64,000 nucleotides of DNA from NCBI RefSeq assembly GCF_001613205.1, contig NZ_BDBX01000029.1, forward strand, positions 1 through 64,000, in the 5' to 3' direction. Position numbers and translations under genes: made by a program. The notes under the pieces were generated by a model. That model was not told the DNA's origin, made no database searches, and was given only the letters and a program-made list of their open reading frames with translations. Below are positions 25,010-35,172 of the stretch, piece by piece. Source of the DNA: Nocardia sienata NBRC 100364 (GTDB lineage: Bacteria; Actinomycetota; Actinomycetes; Mycobacteriales; Mycobacteriaceae). Every line of letters starts with the position of its first letter. The stretch's first letter is position 1.

Positions 25010-25783
25010 TCAGCGGGCGAACAGCAACGCCCGCTTGACCTCCTGGATGGCCTTGGTGACCTCGATACCGCGTGGGCAGGCATCGGTGCAGTTGAAGGTG
25101 GTGCGGCAACGCCACACACCGTCGACCTCGTTGAGGATGTCCAGACGCTCCCGGGCGGCCTCGTCGCGACTGTCGAAGATGAAGCGGTGCGCGTTCACGA
25201 TCGCGGCCGGGCCGAAGTAGCTGCCGTCATGCCAGTACACCGGGCAGGACGTGGTGCAGCAGGCACACAGAATGCACTTGGTGGTGTCGTCGAACCGGGC
25301 CCGGTCGGCCTGGCTCTGGATCCGCTCGAAGGTCGGCTCGTTACCGGAGGTGATGAGGTAGGGCTTCACCGCCCGGAACGCGTCGAAGAACGGTTCCATA
25401 TCCACGACCAGGTCCTTCTCGACCGGCAGCCCGCGGATGGGTTCGACGGTGATGGTCACCGGCTTACCGCTCTTCGGCAGCATGTCCTTCATCAGGACCT
25501 TGCAGGCCAGCCGGTTCACCCCGTTGATCCGCATGGCGTCGGACCCGCACACGCCGTGCGCGCAGGAACGCCGGAAGGTGAGGGTGCCGTCCAGGTAGGA
25601 CTTGATGTAGATGAGGAGGTTGAGGAAGCGGTCCGTCGGCAGCGCGGGCACCTGGAACGATTCCCAGCGCTGACCCTGACCGTCCTCCGGGTTGAACCGC
25701 GCCACCTTGACGGTGATCATGGTCGAACCCTCGGGGACCGGCGCCGGGTTCGCGGCCGTCGGATTCTCGGCTACAGCGGTCAT
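25010..25783 (-). CDS. sdhB: Succinate dehydrogenase iron-sulfur subunit
   Basis: A 257-residue electron-transfer subunit of respiratory complex II. The [2Fe-2S] ligands are in RRSCAHGVCGSDAMRING...C; the [4Fe-4S] cluster is in CILCACCTTSCP; and the [3Fe-4S] cluster uses CRTTFNCTDACPRGI. All cysteines expected are present. The start codon overlaps the sdhA stop by one base. Last gene of sdhCDAB and followed by a strong terminator. Confidence 0.97.
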   Translation of the reverse strand: MTAVAENPTAANPAPVPEGSTMITVKVARFNPEDGQGQRWESFQVPALPTDRFLNLLIYIKSYLDGTLTFRRSCAHGVCGSDAMRINGVNRLACKVLMKDMLPKSGKPVTITVEPIRGLPVEKDLVVDMEPFFDAFRAVKPYLITSGNEPTFERIQSQADRARFDDTTKCILCACCTTSCPVYWHDGSYFGPAAIVNAHRFIFDSRDEAARERLDILNEVDGVWRCRTTFNCTDACPRGIEVTKAIQEVKRALLFAR

Positions 25784-27612
25784 CAGTACTTACGCTCCAT
25801 CGGCTCGTAACGGGTCTGCACCACCGGCTTGAAGTCGAGGCGGATATCGGAGAGGAGATCCGCACCCTCCTTGTAGGCCATCGTGTGCCGCATGAAGTTC
25901 ACGTCGTCGCGGTCCGGATAGTCCTCGCGCGCGTGCCCGCCACGCGACTCCTTGCGGTTGAGCGCCCCGACCACCGTGACTTCGGCCAGCTCCAGCAGGA
26001 AGCCGAGTTCTACGGCCTCGAGCAGATCGCTGTTGTAGCGTTTGCCCTTGTCCTGCACCGTGATCCGGGCGTAGCGCTCCTTGAGCGCGTGGATATCGGT
26101 GAGGGCCTGCTTCAGCGTGTCCTCGGTGCGGAACACCGACGCGTTGTTGTCCATCGACCGCTGCAGTTCGGTGCGGATATCGGCGACCCGCTCGTTGCCG
26201 TGGTCGGACAGGATCAGCGCCAGCCAGTCCTGCACCATCTGCGCCGGGTTCTCCGGCATATCGACGAATTCGGCGCGGTGGGCGTATTCCGCGGCGGCGA
26301 TACCGGCGCGGCGGCCGAACACGTTGATATCGAGCAGCGAGTTGGTGCCGAGCCGGTTCGCGCCGTGCACCGAGACGCACGCGCATTCCCCGGCGGCGTA
26401 CAGGCCGGGCACGATATCGGTGTTGTTCTTCAACACCTCGCCCTGGATGCGGGTGGGGATACCGCCCATCACGTAGTGACAGGTCGGGAACACCGGCACC
26501 AGTTCCTTCACCGGGTCCACACCGAGGTAGGTGCGGGCGAACTCGGTGATATCGGGCAGCTTCTCCTCGAGCACGTCCTCGCCGAGATGGGTCACGTCGA
26601 TGTAGACGTAATCCTTGTTCGGTCCGGCGCCGCGGCCCTCGAGCACCTCGAGCACCATCGAGCGGGCGACGATATCGCGCGGCGCGAGGTCCTTGATGGT
26701 GGGCGCGTAGCGCTCCATGAACCGCTCGCCGTCGGCATTGCGCAGGATGCCGCCCTCACCGCGGACCGCCTCGGAGATGAGGATGCCCAGCCCGGCCAGG
26801 CCCGTGGGATGGAACTGGTGGAATTCCATATCCTCGAGCGGCAGCCCCTTGCGGAACACGATCGCCATACCGTCGCCGGTCAGCGTGTGCGCGTTGGAGG
26901 TGGTCTTGTACATCCGGCCCGAACCGCCGGTGGCGAAGACGATCGACTTCGCGTGGAAGACGTGCAGTTCACCGGTGGCCAGCTCGTAGGCGACCACACC
27001 GGTGGCGACCTGACCGCGATCGGTATCGGTCAGCACCAGGTCCAGCACGTAGAACTCGTTGTAGAACTCCACGTCGTGCTTGACGCAGTTCTGGTACAGC
27101 GTCTGCAGGATCATGTGACCGGTCCGGTCGGCGGCGTAGCAGGCGCGCCGGACCGGGGCCTTGCCGTGGTCGCGGGTGTGCCCGCCGAACCGGCGCTGGT
27201 CGATCTTGCCCTCGGGCGTGCGGTTGAACGGCAGACCCATCTTCTCCAGGTCCAGCACCGCGTCGATGGCCTCCTTGGCCATGATCTCCGCCGCGTCCTG
27301 GTCGACCAGGTAGTCGCCACCCTTGACCGTGTCGAAGGTGTGCCACTCCCAGTTGTCCTCTTCGACGTTGGCCAGGGCCGCGCACATACCGCCCTGGGCC
27401 GCGCCGGTGTGGCTGCGGGTGGGGTACAGCTTGGTCAGCACCGCGGTCCGCGCCCGCGGGCCGGCCTCGATGGCCGCCCGCATGCCCGCGCCGCCGGCAC
27501 CGACGATCACGACGTCGTAGCGGTGCTCCTGAACAGGTCGGGATTCAACGGGTCCGCTGGTTCGTTCGCTGCTCTCACCTGCGGCGTCGGTTCGTTCGCT
27601 GCGCTCACTCAT
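25783..27612 (-). CDS. sdhA: Succinate dehydrogenase flavoprotein subunit
   Basis: A 609-residue catalytic subunit oxidising succinate to fumarate. FAD-binding VVIVGAGGAGMRAA is near residue 35, the flavinylation region is TRSHTGAAQGG (His), and the substrate loop is HPTG; GECACVSVHGANRLGTNSLLD and a catalytic Arg region follow. The first ~27 residues, MSERSERTDAAGESSERTSG, are a Ser/Glu/Arg-rich extension with no counterpart in most SdhA proteins; at DNA level it is two copies of a GGTTCGTTCGCTG-type word. A shorter start is not obvious in frame. It follows sdhD in the operon. Confidence 0.97.
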   Translation of the reverse strand: MSERSERTDAAGESSERTSGPVESRPVQEHRYDVVIVGAGGAGMRAAIEAGPRARTAVLTKLYPTRSHTGAAQGGMCAALANVEEDNWEWHTFDTVKGGDYLVDQDAAEIMAKEAIDAVLDLEKMGLPFNRTPEGKIDQRRFGGHTRDHGKAPVRRACYAADRTGHMILQTLYQNCVKHDVEFYNEFYVLDLVLTDTDRGQVATGVVAYELATGELHVFHAKSIVFATGGSGRMYKTTSNAHTLTGDGMAIVFRKGLPLEDMEFHQFHPTGLAGLGILISEAVRGEGGILRNADGERFMERYAPTIKDLAPRDIVARSMVLEVLEGRGAGPNKDYVYIDVTHLGEDVLEEKLPDITEFARTYLGVDPVKELVPVFPTCHYVMGGIPTRIQGEVLKNNTDIVPGLYAAGECACVSVHGANRLGTNSLLDINVFGRRAGIAAAEYAHRAEFVDMPENPAQMVQDWLALILSDHGNERVADIRTELQRSMDNNASVFRTEDTLKQALTDIHALKERYARITVQDKGKRYNSDLLEAVELGFLLELAEVTVVGALNRKESRGGHAREDYPDRDDVNFMRHTMAYKEGADLLSDIRLDFKPVVQTRYEPMERKY

Positions 27613-27628
27613 GCGAGGTGGCCCGTTC

Positions 27629-28060
27629 CTAACTGATATTGGGGTCGAAGGTGAAGATGACGTAGGTGCCCACGCCCATGATCAGGATCATCGACAGCAC
27701 CAGCAGCGTGTTCAGCCAGAACCGGGTCGAATCCTTGCGCGAGTAGTCGGCGATCACGGTGCGCACACCGTTACCGCCGTGCAGCTGCGCCAGCCACAGC
27801 ATGGCCAGATCCCAGATCTGCCAGAAGGGGCTGGACCACCGGCCGGCCACGAAGGCGAAGTTCAGCCGTTTCACGCCGCCGTCGAGCAGCAACATGATCG
27901 CCATGTGGCCGAAGACCAGCACGATGAGCGCGAGACCGGAAAAGCGCATGAACAGCCATGCGTACTTCTCGAAGTTCCCGCTGGCGTGCGAACGCGGCGA
28001 GCGGGGCAGGTCCAGGCTCGCCGGACGGTCGTAGGACTTGCCGAGAACGGGTGCAGACAT
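27629..28060 (-). CDS. sdhD: Succinate dehydrogenase hydrophobic membrane anchor subunit
   Basis: A 143-residue membrane anchor with three hydrophobic helices (FMRFSGLALIVLVFGHMAIML; a central segment; WLNTLLVLSMILIMGVGTYVI). The His in VFGHM and the residues around W..L.H are candidate heme/quinone contacts. The start at 28060 follows the sdhC stop by two bases. Confidence 0.93.
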   Translation of the reverse strand: MSAPVLGKSYDRPASLDLPRSPRSHASGNFEKYAWLFMRFSGLALIVLVFGHMAIMLLLDGGVKRLNFAFVAGRWSSPFWQIWDLAMLWLAQLHGGNGVRTVIADYSRKDSTRFWLNTLLVLSMILIMGVGTYVIFTFDPNIS

Positions 28061-28062
28061 GG

Positions 28063-28461
28063 TCAGTGCTCCGTCAACAGTAGGTAGAACATGCGGCCGA
28101 TCGAGGGCACCAGGAGCACGACCAGGAGCCCGATGATGCCCCAGAGCATCTGCTTCTGGTAGCGCGGTCCCTGGGACCAGAAGTCCACCAGGATCACCCG
28201 CACACCGTTGAGCGCGTGGAACAGCACACAGAAGACCAGTGCCATCTCCATGAGCGCGACGATCGGCGTCTTGTAGATCTCGATCGCTTCGTCGTACATC
28301 TGCGGGCTGACCCGTACGAGCGCGGTGTCCAGGACGTGCACGAAAAGGAAGAAGAAAACCGTGACACCGGTGATCCGGTGCAGGGCCCAGGACCACATGC
28401 CGGGGTCGCCTCGGTACAGCGTTTTGCGCTTCGGCTGAGCCGGAGCTTCTATCGTGGCCAT
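28063..28461 (-). CDS. sdhC: Succinate dehydrogenase cytochrome b556 subunit
   Basis: A 132-residue membrane subunit. RGDPGMWSWALHRITGVTVFFFLFVHVLDT holds the family signature HRITG and the heme-ligand-type His in FVHVLDT; FHALNGVRVILVD is the second conserved block. Three transmembrane helices are seen. I start at the ATG at 28461, as longer in-frame sequence has no homologous look. First gene of the operon. Confidence 0.94.
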   Translation of the reverse strand: MATIEAPAQPKRKTLYRGDPGMWSWALHRITGVTVFFFLFVHVLDTALVRVSPQMYDEAIEIYKTPIVALMEMALVFCVLFHALNGVRVILVDFWSQGPRYQKQMLWGIIGLLVVLLVPSIGRMFYLLLTEH

Positions 28462-29101
28462 AGAGTTTCGGTGCCTCCAACATCGTTGATGGACCCGGTC
28501 ACAGATCCCGGCACCGGTGTGGCGGGCCGGAAATTCGGTGGCGTACCAACCCGCGGCCGACAGGGACCTGCTCCGGGGCCGCTGTCGATAGGGCTCGCCG
28601 CCGCCGAACCTGAACCGATCTGTTCTGGACTCTAATCCTCTGACAATCGGGGAACTAATTCGGCGTGCCGCGCGTTGCGCCCAGATCACACAGGTTAGGT
28701 TTACCTTTGTAGGGCGGTGGAGGGGTTCCGCGGCGGGTTCGTCGCGCCCTCGATCGCCTATCCCGAGAACCCCTCCGCAGCGCCGATCTGTTCCGCAAAA
28801 CCTTGGTGTGCAGGGGGTTTCACATCCGCCCCCCAGCACACGCCCGCACCGCGCGATTTTCCGCACCCGCCCGGGCCCACAATGTCGATCTCGCCCTCGC
28901 GCACGGCGGCAATGTGCAAAATGTCTCAGTACGAGAGATGAAGTTACTCAAGAGTAGCGGACAGAGTGCCGTAGCGACGAAAGCTTTCCGCGATTCCCGG
29001 AATTGCGTGCCGGCCGACTCCCCGCCGCCCGGGCCGAGGGCAGGAGCCGGAGCCACCGGCCGCGGCGCCTGCGCGGCACGCCGCCGGTGGGACCCGCCGG
29101 A
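28462..29101. other. Long non-coding gap upstream of the sdh operon
   Basis: This 640-base region has no convincing gene. It holds the iron-box-like site and an inverted repeat GGAGGGGTTC (28719-28728) / GAACCCCTCC (28767-28776) with a 38-base loop that could be a leader structure or the terminator of the GreA-like gene. It presumably includes a long 5' leader for sdhC. Confidence 0.45.
28690..28708. promoter_or_regulatory. IdeR/DtxR-like iron box upstream of sdhC
   Basis: ACAGGTTAGGTTTACCTTT matches 13 of 19 positions of the IdeR consensus TTAGGTTAGGCTAACCTAA, with an intact AGGTTAGG half. It sits about 230 bases upstream of sdhC, whose protein complex needs iron. Iron-responsive control of sdh by DtxR-type regulators is known in corynebacteria. 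Binding is unproven. Confidence 0.45.
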
Positions 29102-29362
29102 TCAGTCGCCCTCGTGGATCGAATCGACCCGTAGACGCACGGCTTCGTAGTTGAAAACGGTCTCGACGGTATCGCCGGGCACCCGCCCCAGCAGCGCCTG
29201 ACTCGCCGGCGCGCTCTGCGGGTACTTGCCGACGGCGGGATCGGCCTCGTGATCGGGCACGATCTGGTACTCCATCCGCACCTCGACCTTGTCGAAGGCG
29301 TCGAGCCTGGACAGCAGCAACTTCGAATACACCATGACGATGAGGAACTTCGGAAGTGTCAT
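29102..29362 (-). CDS. Stand-alone GreA/GreB C-terminal-domain-like protein
   Basis: An 86-residue protein whose last ~55 residues follow the GreA C-terminal domain pattern: YQIVPDHEADPAVGKYPQSAPASQALLG then GDTVETVFNY...LRVDSI. The coiled-coil N-terminal domain that enters the RNA polymerase channel is missing and is replaced by about 30 residues starting TLPKFLIVMVYSKLLL. Rnk and some regulators also keep only this FKBP-like domain. I choose the ATG at 29362, six bases after AGGAAG. Confidence 0.68.
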   Translation of the reverse strand: MTLPKFLIVMVYSKLLLSRLDAFDKVEVRMEYQIVPDHEADPAVGKYPQSAPASQALLGRVPGDTVETVFNYEAVRLRVDSIHEGD

Positions 29363-29541
29363 TCGCACCTTCCTGGTGAGGGGACCCGGGCCGAGCGGCC
29401 GGGCACTCTACTTATCTCCGAGCGGAACGACGTGTTTCACATCCACTCGGAACAGATCGTGCGCGCGGGCGCGCAACGGACACGGTGATGCGGCAGGCTG
29501 GGCCGGGACCCGGTGGGTCGCCCACGGACGCGGGAGCAGCT

Positions 29542-29937
29542 ATGGATATCGACTGGAATCTTCTTCGCACCAGCGCGTACACCGCCATGCGACGCGCCCA
29601 TGCACCCTATTCCCGATTTCCGGTCGGGGCGGCCGGCTGGGATGGCAGCACTGTCTCGGTCGGTTGCAATATCGAGAACGTGTCCTACGGGCTGGGGCTC
29701 TGCGCGGAATGCGTCCTGGCCGGCAACAACAGGACCGCGGGCGGCGGCCGGCTGCTCGCTGTCTCGGTCTGCGATTCCCGGGGCGCGATCCTGCTGCCCT
29801 GCGGCCGGTGCCGGCAGGTGCTCTACGAGTTCGGCGGGAAAGGACTGCTCATCGACCACCCCGACGGGCCGGTACCCCTGGGCCGGCTGCTGGCGGATGC
29901 CTTCGGACCCGACGACCTCGCCGCCGGTAGGACCTGA
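29542..29937 (+). CDS. cdd: Cytidine deaminase
   Basis: A 131-residue zinc enzyme converting cytidine/deoxycytidine to uridine forms. The active site is intact: CAECV (zinc Cys and catalytic Glu) and PCGRCRQVL (two zinc Cys). [14 protein letters not shown] is the substrate-binding stretch. The ATG at 29542 after GGGAGCAG is preferred to an upstream in-frame ATG. With deoA, add, deoD and upp it completes a nucleoside salvage set. Confidence 0.94.
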   Translation: MDIDWNLLRTSAYTAMRRAHAPYSRFPVGAAGWDGSTVSVGCNIENVSYGLGLCAECVLAGNNRTAGGGRLLAVSVCDSRGAILLPCGRCRQVLYEFGGKGLLIDHPDGPVPLGRLLADAFGPDDLAAGRT

Positions 29938-29996
29938 CCGCCCTCGCCGGCACCGCGCCGTGGAATCCCGGCGGGGCAGAGCGGGTTGGTTCGGAT

Positions 29997-30998
29997 ATGA
30001 CTGTTCAGCTCTCCGTGCTCGACCTGGCCGCCGTCGCCGCCGACGGATCGCATCGGCAGGCGCTGGCCGACACTGTGACCGTCGCCCGCGAGGCCGAGCG
30101 ACTGGGGTTCCGCCGGTTCTGGGTGGCCGAGCACCACGGCATGCCGGGTATCGCGAGTTCGGCGCCGCCGGTGCTGATCGCCGGGGTGGCCGCGGCGACC
30201 GAGCGGATCCGGGTGGGCTCCGGCGGGGTGATGCTGCCCAACCATTCGTCGCTGGTGGTCGCCGAACAGTTCGGCACCCTGGTGGCGCTCTACGGTGACC
30301 GCATCGACCTCGGGCTGGGGCGGGCCGCCGGTACCGATCCGCTCATCTCGGCCACCATCCGGCGCGGCGCGGCAGCCGAGGCGGTGGAAGATTTCCCGAA
30401 GCAGGTGGTGGAACTGCTCGCCTACTTCGGGACGATTCCACCGCTGCGCGGGGGGCAGGGCGACCGTATCCAGGCGGTGCCCGGTAAAGGCGACGCCCCC
30501 GAGATGTGGCTGCTCGGTTCCAGCGATTTCAGTGCCCGGCTGGCAGCGATGATGGGTCTGCCGTTCGCGTTCGCCCATCATTTCGCCGGTGGACGCAATA
30601 CACCGCTGGTGTTCGAGCTGTACCGCAGCGAGTTCCGTCCCTCCGAAGTGCTCAGCGAACCGCATTCGATGCTGGCCGTGGCGACCGTGGTCGCCGACTC
30701 CGCCGCGGAGGCCCGCCGCCGCACCCTGCCGCAGAGTCTGGTCCAGTTGCGGATGCGTACCGGTCAGCTGCCGCAGCGGATACCGACCCTGGCCGAGGCG
30801 GAAGAGTACCCCTGGTCGGACGCGGAGAACGCCTTCGTCGACGATCGCAACGCCGACCAGGCGATCGGCACTCGGGAGCAGGTCCTCGACCGGCTCGACA
30901 CGCTGGTGAAGGACACCGGTGCGGACGAGATCATCGTGGCTCCCACCGGCCCCACGGTGCAGCACCGCCTCGAGACCCTGCGGGCACTCCAGGAGTAG
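29997..30998 (+). CDS. LLM-class flavin-dependent oxidoreductase
   Basis: A 333-residue bacterial luciferase-family monooxygenase of the short MsnO8-like group: [10 protein letters not shown] at the start, [50 protein letters not shown] and [13 protein letters not shown]. It probably uses FMNH2 on an unknown substrate. It sits 59 bases after cdd and before deoA, within a purine/pyrimidine salvage region, but nothing suggests a nucleoside role. Confidence 0.9.
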   Translation: MTVQLSVLDLAAVAADGSHRQALADTVTVAREAERLGFRRFWVAEHHGMPGIASSAPPVLIAGVAAATERIRVGSGGVMLPNHSSLVVAEQFGTLVALYGDRIDLGLGRAAGTDPLISATIRRGAAAEAVEDFPKQVVELLAYFGTIPPLRGGQGDRIQAVPGKGDAPEMWLLGSSDFSARLAAMMGLPFAFAHHFAGGRNTPLVFELYRSEFRPSEVLSEPHSMLAVATVVADSAAEARRRTLPQSLVQLRMRTGQLPQRIPTLAEAEEYPWSDAENAFVDDRNADQAIGTREQVLDRLDTLVKDTGADEIIVAPTGPTVQHRLETLRALQE

Positions 30999-31000
30999 GA

Positions 31001-31018
31001 GCCCGGGCCCACCCGGGC
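31001..31018. terminator. Hairpin after the LLM oxidoreductase
   Basis: GCCCGGG / CCCGGGC inverted repeat with a 4-base loop, immediately after the stop codon and ahead of deoA. Confidence 0.5.
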
Positions 31019-31133
31019 GGCCTGCCCGCCGCGACCGCGACCCGAGGTGGTCGGGTGGGCGAGGCAGGCGGACCGCAGGGGCCCGGCTCCGCGCACCCCG
31101 GCACGACCGCCGCGGCGCTGCCAGACTGATGGT

Positions 31134-32552
31134 GTGACGGCACACGACGCGGTATCGATCATCGGGGCCAAACGCGACGGCGGCGAATTGTCCGACGCGC
31201 AGATCGAGTGGGCTGTCGCCGCCTTCGCCCGCGGCGAAATGGCCGACGAGCAGATGGCGGCGCTGGCCATGGCGATCGTGCTGCGCGGGATGAACCGGCG
31301 CGAGACCGCGTGCTGGACCGCGGCGATGCTGCGGTCGGGCCGGCGGCTGGACTTCACCGACCTTCCGCGCCCCACGGTCGACAAGCATTCCACCGGCGGC
31401 GTGGGTGACAAGATCACCCTGCCGCTGGCGCCGCTGGTCGCCGCCTGCGGCGCGGCGGTACCGCAGCTGTCCGGCCGCGGACTGGGTTACACCGGCGGCA
31501 CGCTGGACAAATTGGAATCGATTCCGGGCTGGCGCGCCGATATCGAACCGGACCGGATGCGCGAGATCCTCACCGACCCGGCCGTGGGCTGCGTGGTCTG
31601 TGCGGCCGGCGCCGACCTGGCGCCCGCCGACAAACGCCTCTACGCACTGCGTGACACCACCGGAACGGTCGAGTCGATCCCGCTGATCGCCAGTTCCATC
31701 ATGAGCAAGAAGATCGCCGAGGGTACCGCCGCTCTGGTGCTGGATGTGAAGGTCGGTTCCGGCGCGTTCATGCGCACCCGCGAGGAGGCGCACGCGCTGG
31801 CCACCGCCATGGTCGAGCTGGGCGCCGACGCGGGCGTACGGACCGTGGCCCTGCTCACCGCGATGGACACCCCACTGGGCCGCGCCGCGGGCAACGCGCT
31901 CGAGGTCGCCGAGGCAGTCGAGGTGCTCGCGGGCGGCGGACCCGCCGATGTCGTAGAGCTGACGCTGGTCCTGGCGCGGGAAATGGTCGCGCTGGCAGGG
32001 CTGGACACCGATCCCGCCGACGCGCTCGCCGACGGACGCGCCATGGACCACTGGGCCGCGATGATCCGCGCGCAGGGCGGTGACCCCGGCGCCCCACTGC
32101 CGACGGCCGCGCATACCGAAACGCTGTCCGCCCCGGCTTCGGGAACCCTGACCCGGCTCGATGCGCGCGGGGTCGGTATCGCCGCCTGGCGTCTGGGCGC
32201 CGGCCGCGCCCGGCAGGGCGACCCGGTCCAGGCCGCCGCAGGGGTGCAGTGGCATGCGAGCCCCGGCGACCGGGTCACCGCCGGACAACCGCTGCTCACC
32301 CTGCACACAGACACCCCCGAGGCGTTTCCCGGCGCGTTCGAGGCCCTGGCCGAGGCGATCACCGTGCAGTCCGGATCCGACCGGCCCGCCCCCGGCCCGC
32401 TCGTTGTCGACCGGGTCGGCCCCGATACGCACCGCAGCGGGCAGCACTGGTCGCCGCACCGGCATTCCGGTCGCCCGCACGCCCGGCCCGGCCCGGCCAC
32501 CGTGCACACCCACCCGCATCCGGCCGCCGACCACGAAGGGAACTCGAGGTGA
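31134..32552 (+). CDS. deoA: Thymidine/pyrimidine-nucleoside phosphorylase
   Basis: A 472-residue phosphorylase cleaving thymidine or uridine to base and (deoxy)ribose-1-phosphate. Signatures are [30 protein letters not shown], and [29 protein letters not shown]; the C-terminal domain contains a GWRLGAGR-like segment. The start is the GTG at 31134; upstream codons are not protein-like. The last ~40 residues are His/Pro-rich, beyond the usual end of the family. Same strand and order as deoA-add in mycobacteria. Confidence 0.93.
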   Translation: MTAHDAVSIIGAKRDGGELSDAQIEWAVAAFARGEMADEQMAALAMAIVLRGMNRRETACWTAAMLRSGRRLDFTDLPRPTVDKHSTGGVGDKITLPLAPLVAACGAAVPQLSGRGLGYTGGTLDKLESIPGWRADIEPDRMREILTDPAVGCVVCAAGADLAPADKRLYALRDTTGTVESIPLIASSIMSKKIAEGTAALVLDVKVGSGAFMRTREEAHALATAMVELGADAGVRTVALLTAMDTPLGRAAGNALEVAEAVEVLAGGGPADVVELTLVLAREMVALAGLDTDPADALADGRAMDHWAAMIRAQGGDPGAPLPTAAHTETLSAPASGTLTRLDARGVGIAAWRLGAGRARQGDPVQAAAGVQWHASPGDRVTAGQPLLTLHTDTPEAFPGAFEALAEAITVQSGSDRPAPGPLVVDRVGPDTHRSGQHWSPHRHSGRPHARPGPATVHTHPHPAADHEGNSR

Positions 32553-32625
32553 GCGTCCGTCGACGAGGTGGAACCTTTCGGGCCGTCCGGCTGACCGGCG
32601 CGACATTCGGCGATACCGTCGGCAT

Positions 32626-33723
32626 ATGACCGGACCTCTTCCGCTGGATCTCGCCACACTGCGCCAGGCACCCAAGGCGCTGCTGCACGATCATCTCGAC
32701 GGCGGCCTGCGGCCCGCCACCGTGCTCGAACTGGCCGCGGACTGCGGGTACGACCGGCTTCCCGCCACCGATGCCGAATCGCTGGCGCGCTGGTTCCGGG
32801 ACGCGGCCGACAGTGGCTCGCTGGAACGCTATCTGGAGACCTTCACCCATACGGTCGCGGTGATGCAGACCCCGCGGGGATTGCACCGGGTGGCCCGCGA
32901 ATGCGCGGAGGACCTGGCCGCGGACGGGGTCGTCTACGCCGAGGTGCGGTTCGCGCCCGAACAACATCTCGAAAAGGATCTGACCCTGGACGAGGTGGTC
33001 GAACACGTTTTGGCCGGGTTCGCCGCGGGTGAGGCGGCCGCCGCCGCGGCCGGACAGCCCATCGTGGTGCGCTGTCTGCTGACCGCCATGCGGCACGCGG
33101 CGCGGTCCCGGGAGATCGCGGAGCTGGCGGTCCGCTTCCGCGACCGGGGCGTCTGCGGTTTCGATATCGCGGGCGCGGAGGCCGGATACCCGCCCACCCG
33201 GCACCTGGACGCCTTCGAGTACATGCGGGTCAACAACGCGCACTTCACCATTCACGCCGGCGAAGCCTTCGGCCTGCCGTCCATTCACGAGGCGCTGGCG
33301 TTCTGTGGCTGCGACCGGCTCGGGCACGGCGTCCGGATCGTCGACGATATAGAGGTGCCCGGCGGGATCGAGAATGCCCGGCTCGGGCGGCTGGCGGCGT
33401 ATGTCCGCGACACCCGGGTGCCGCTCGAACTGTGCCCGTCGTCGAATGTGCAGACCGGCGCGGTGCCCTCACTGGACAAACACCCGTTCGACCTGCTCGC
33501 GCGGCTGCGCTTCCGGGTCACGGTGAACACCGACAATCGTTTGATGAGCGATACCAGCATGAGCCGGGAGATGCTCAAACTGCACCAGACCTTCGGCTAC
33601 GGCTGGAGCGATCTGGAACGGTTCACCATCAACGCGATGAAATCGGCGTTCATCCCGTTCCCGGAGCGGCTGCGGATCATCGACGACATCATCAAACCGG
33701 GATACGCGGTGCTGCTGGGGTGA
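32626..33723 (+). CDS. add: Adenosine deaminase
   Basis: A 365-residue zinc hydrolase making inosine from adenosine, feeding DeoD. Metal ligands and catalytic residues are seen: [12 protein letters not shown] (two His), HAGEAFG (His and catalytic Glu), LGHGVRI (His), and [11 protein letters not shown] (Asp). The HDHLDG form is typical of the actinobacterial clade. ATG at 32626 chosen from the domain start. 73 bases after deoA. Confidence 0.95.
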   Translation: MTGPLPLDLATLRQAPKALLHDHLDGGLRPATVLELAADCGYDRLPATDAESLARWFRDAADSGSLERYLETFTHTVAVMQTPRGLHRVARECAEDLAADGVVYAEVRFAPEQHLEKDLTLDEVVEHVLAGFAAGEAAAAAAGQPIVVRCLLTAMRHAARSREIAELAVRFRDRGVCGFDIAGAEAGYPPTRHLDAFEYMRVNNAHFTIHAGEAFGLPSIHEALAFCGCDRLGHGVRIVDDIEVPGGIENARLGRLAAYVRDTRVPLELCPSSNVQTGAVPSLDKHPFDLLARLRFRVTVNTDNRLMSDTSMSREMLKLHQTFGYGWSDLERFTINAMKSAFIPFPERLRIIDDIIKPGYAVLLG

Positions 33724-33810
33724 ACCGGCGAATACCGGTCGGTCCGGAAACCAGCGGTGGGAGCCCGAGCCGCACGTCTCGCGCGCCGGGATTCTAGGCT
33801 CGGCGTCGAT

Positions 33811-35112
33811 ATGTACAACAGGTTGCTACACCAGCGCACCGCCCGCCTCCTCGGTTCGGTGCTCTCCGCCGCGGTTCTCGCGGCCGGACCGCTCACCGTC
33901 TGCGGGAGCGCGGCAGCGCAGCCCGCGCCACCCACCAGCACTCCCTTCACCACCCCGGTCACCGATACGTGTCCGCAGAAAACCCAGCCGCCACCGGCGA
34001 TCGACCTCTCCGAGGTACCCGAACCCGGCGAATCGGCGCCGACGCCGCTGTCGGTCCCCGATTCCCCGATCGGCGGGAAACGGCTCGGCGAATGCGGTGT
34101 GGTTCTACCCACCGGCGCGCCGGCGCTGCCCGCCGATATCTCCGCGACCGCCTGGATGGTCTCGGACCTGGACACCGGCGCCGTACTCGCCACCAAGGAC
34201 CCACACGGCCGGTACCGCCCGGCCAGCACCATCAAGGTGCTGCTGTCCATCGTCGCGCTACGCACCCTGGACCTGGACAAGGTCGTCGTGGGAACCCAGG
34301 CCGACGCCGATGTGGAGGGCACCAGGGTCGGGATCGGTCCGGGCGGCCGCTACACCAACCGGCAGTTGCTGCACGCCTTGGTGATGGCGTCGGGTAACGA
34401 CGCCGCCCACGCACTGGCCGCCCAGATGGGCGGCGACGACGTGGCCGTGGTGAAGATGAACGATCTCGCGAAATCACTGCACGCCTACGACACCCGCGCG
34501 GCCACACCCTCCGGTCTGGACGGGCCCGGCATGAGTACCTCGGCCTACGATCTGTCGCTGCTGTTCCGGGAAGCCATGTCGATTCCGCTGTTCGCGGAGA
34601 TGATCAACACCGAGCAGTTCGACTTCCCCGGTTATCCGCCCGATCCACGCATCGCCGGCGACCAGGACCATCCCGGGTTCCCGATCGCGAACGACAACGG
34701 ACTGCTCTACAACTATCCGGGAGCACTGGGCGGGAAGACCGGTTACACCGACGACGCCCGCCAGACCTTCGTCGCCGCCGCCGAGCGCGACGGCCGCAGG
34801 CTGGCGGTAACCCTGCTCCAGGCCGATGTACTGCCGATCCGCCCGTGGGAGCAGGCGGCTCGGTTGCTCGACTACGGTTTCGCGCTCGGACCGGGCGCGC
34901 AGGTCGGCGAAATCCCCGGCGACGACGACGAATCCGCGCTCAGCACACCGGGGCTCGCGGCACCGCCGCCGCAGGACGCGGTGGCGTATTCGGCGCAGGG
35001 CCCGGGCGGCGGTGAATTCGACGAACTGTGGATGCTGCTCATGGTCGCGGGTCTGATCCTGGTACCGATTCTGCTGCTCGGCACCTGGCACGTACGCACC
35101 AGCAGGCGGTGA
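33811..35112 (+). CDS. D-alanyl-D-alanine carboxypeptidase (DacB1-like, PBP5 family)
   Basis: A 433-residue penicillin-binding protein trimming the peptidoglycan stem peptide outside the cell. A Sec signal ([25 protein letters not shown]) covers residues 13-37; a Pro-rich spacer follows; the catalytic SxxK is STIK (139-142), with SGN and KTG boxes in [10 protein letters not shown] and [11 protein letters not shown] hydrophobic helix plus RTSRR tail at the C-terminus anchors it in the membrane. All active-site motifs are intact. ATG at 33811. Confidence 0.94.
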   Translation: MYNRLLHQRTARLLGSVLSAAVLAAGPLTVCGSAAAQPAPPTSTPFTTPVTDTCPQKTQPPPAIDLSEVPEPGESAPTPLSVPDSPIGGKRLGECGVVLPTGAPALPADISATAWMVSDLDTGAVLATKDPHGRYRPASTIKVLLSIVALRTLDLDKVVVGTQADADVEGTRVGIGPGGRYTNRQLLHALVMASGNDAAHALAAQMGGDDVAVVKMNDLAKSLHAYDTRAATPSGLDGPGMSTSAYDLSLLFREAMSIPLFAEMINTEQFDFPGYPPDPRIAGDQDHPGFPIANDNGLLYNYPGALGGKTGYTDDARQTFVAAAERDGRRLAVTLLQADVLPIRPWEQAARLLDYGFALGPGAQVGEIPGDDDESALSTPGLAAPPPQDAVAYSAQGPGGGEFDELWMLLMVAGLILVPILLLGTWHVRTSRR

Positions 35113-35133
35113 CCGGAGTTTCCCGCCGATAGC

Positions 35134-35166
35134 GCCGGCCGGGGGTCCTCACCACCCCCGGCCGGC
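35134..35166. terminator. Strong hairpin between the carboxypeptidase and ATP-grasp genes
   Basis: Perfect 13-bp inverted repeat GCCGGCCGGGGGT / ACCCCCGGCCGGC with a 7-base loop, between two convergent genes and able to serve both. Confidence 0.85.
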
Positions 35167-35172
35167 TCGAAA

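Noticed and set aside
32549..32629. 26-codon frame overlapping the deoA stop by GTGA
   Set aside because: No ribosome site or conserved sequence; Arg/Gly-rich chance reading that overlaps the add start.
29823..32675. A 950-codon minus-strand open frame opposite the LLM oxidoreductase and deoA
   Set aside because: No domain resemblance; the opposite strand encodes complete enzymes.
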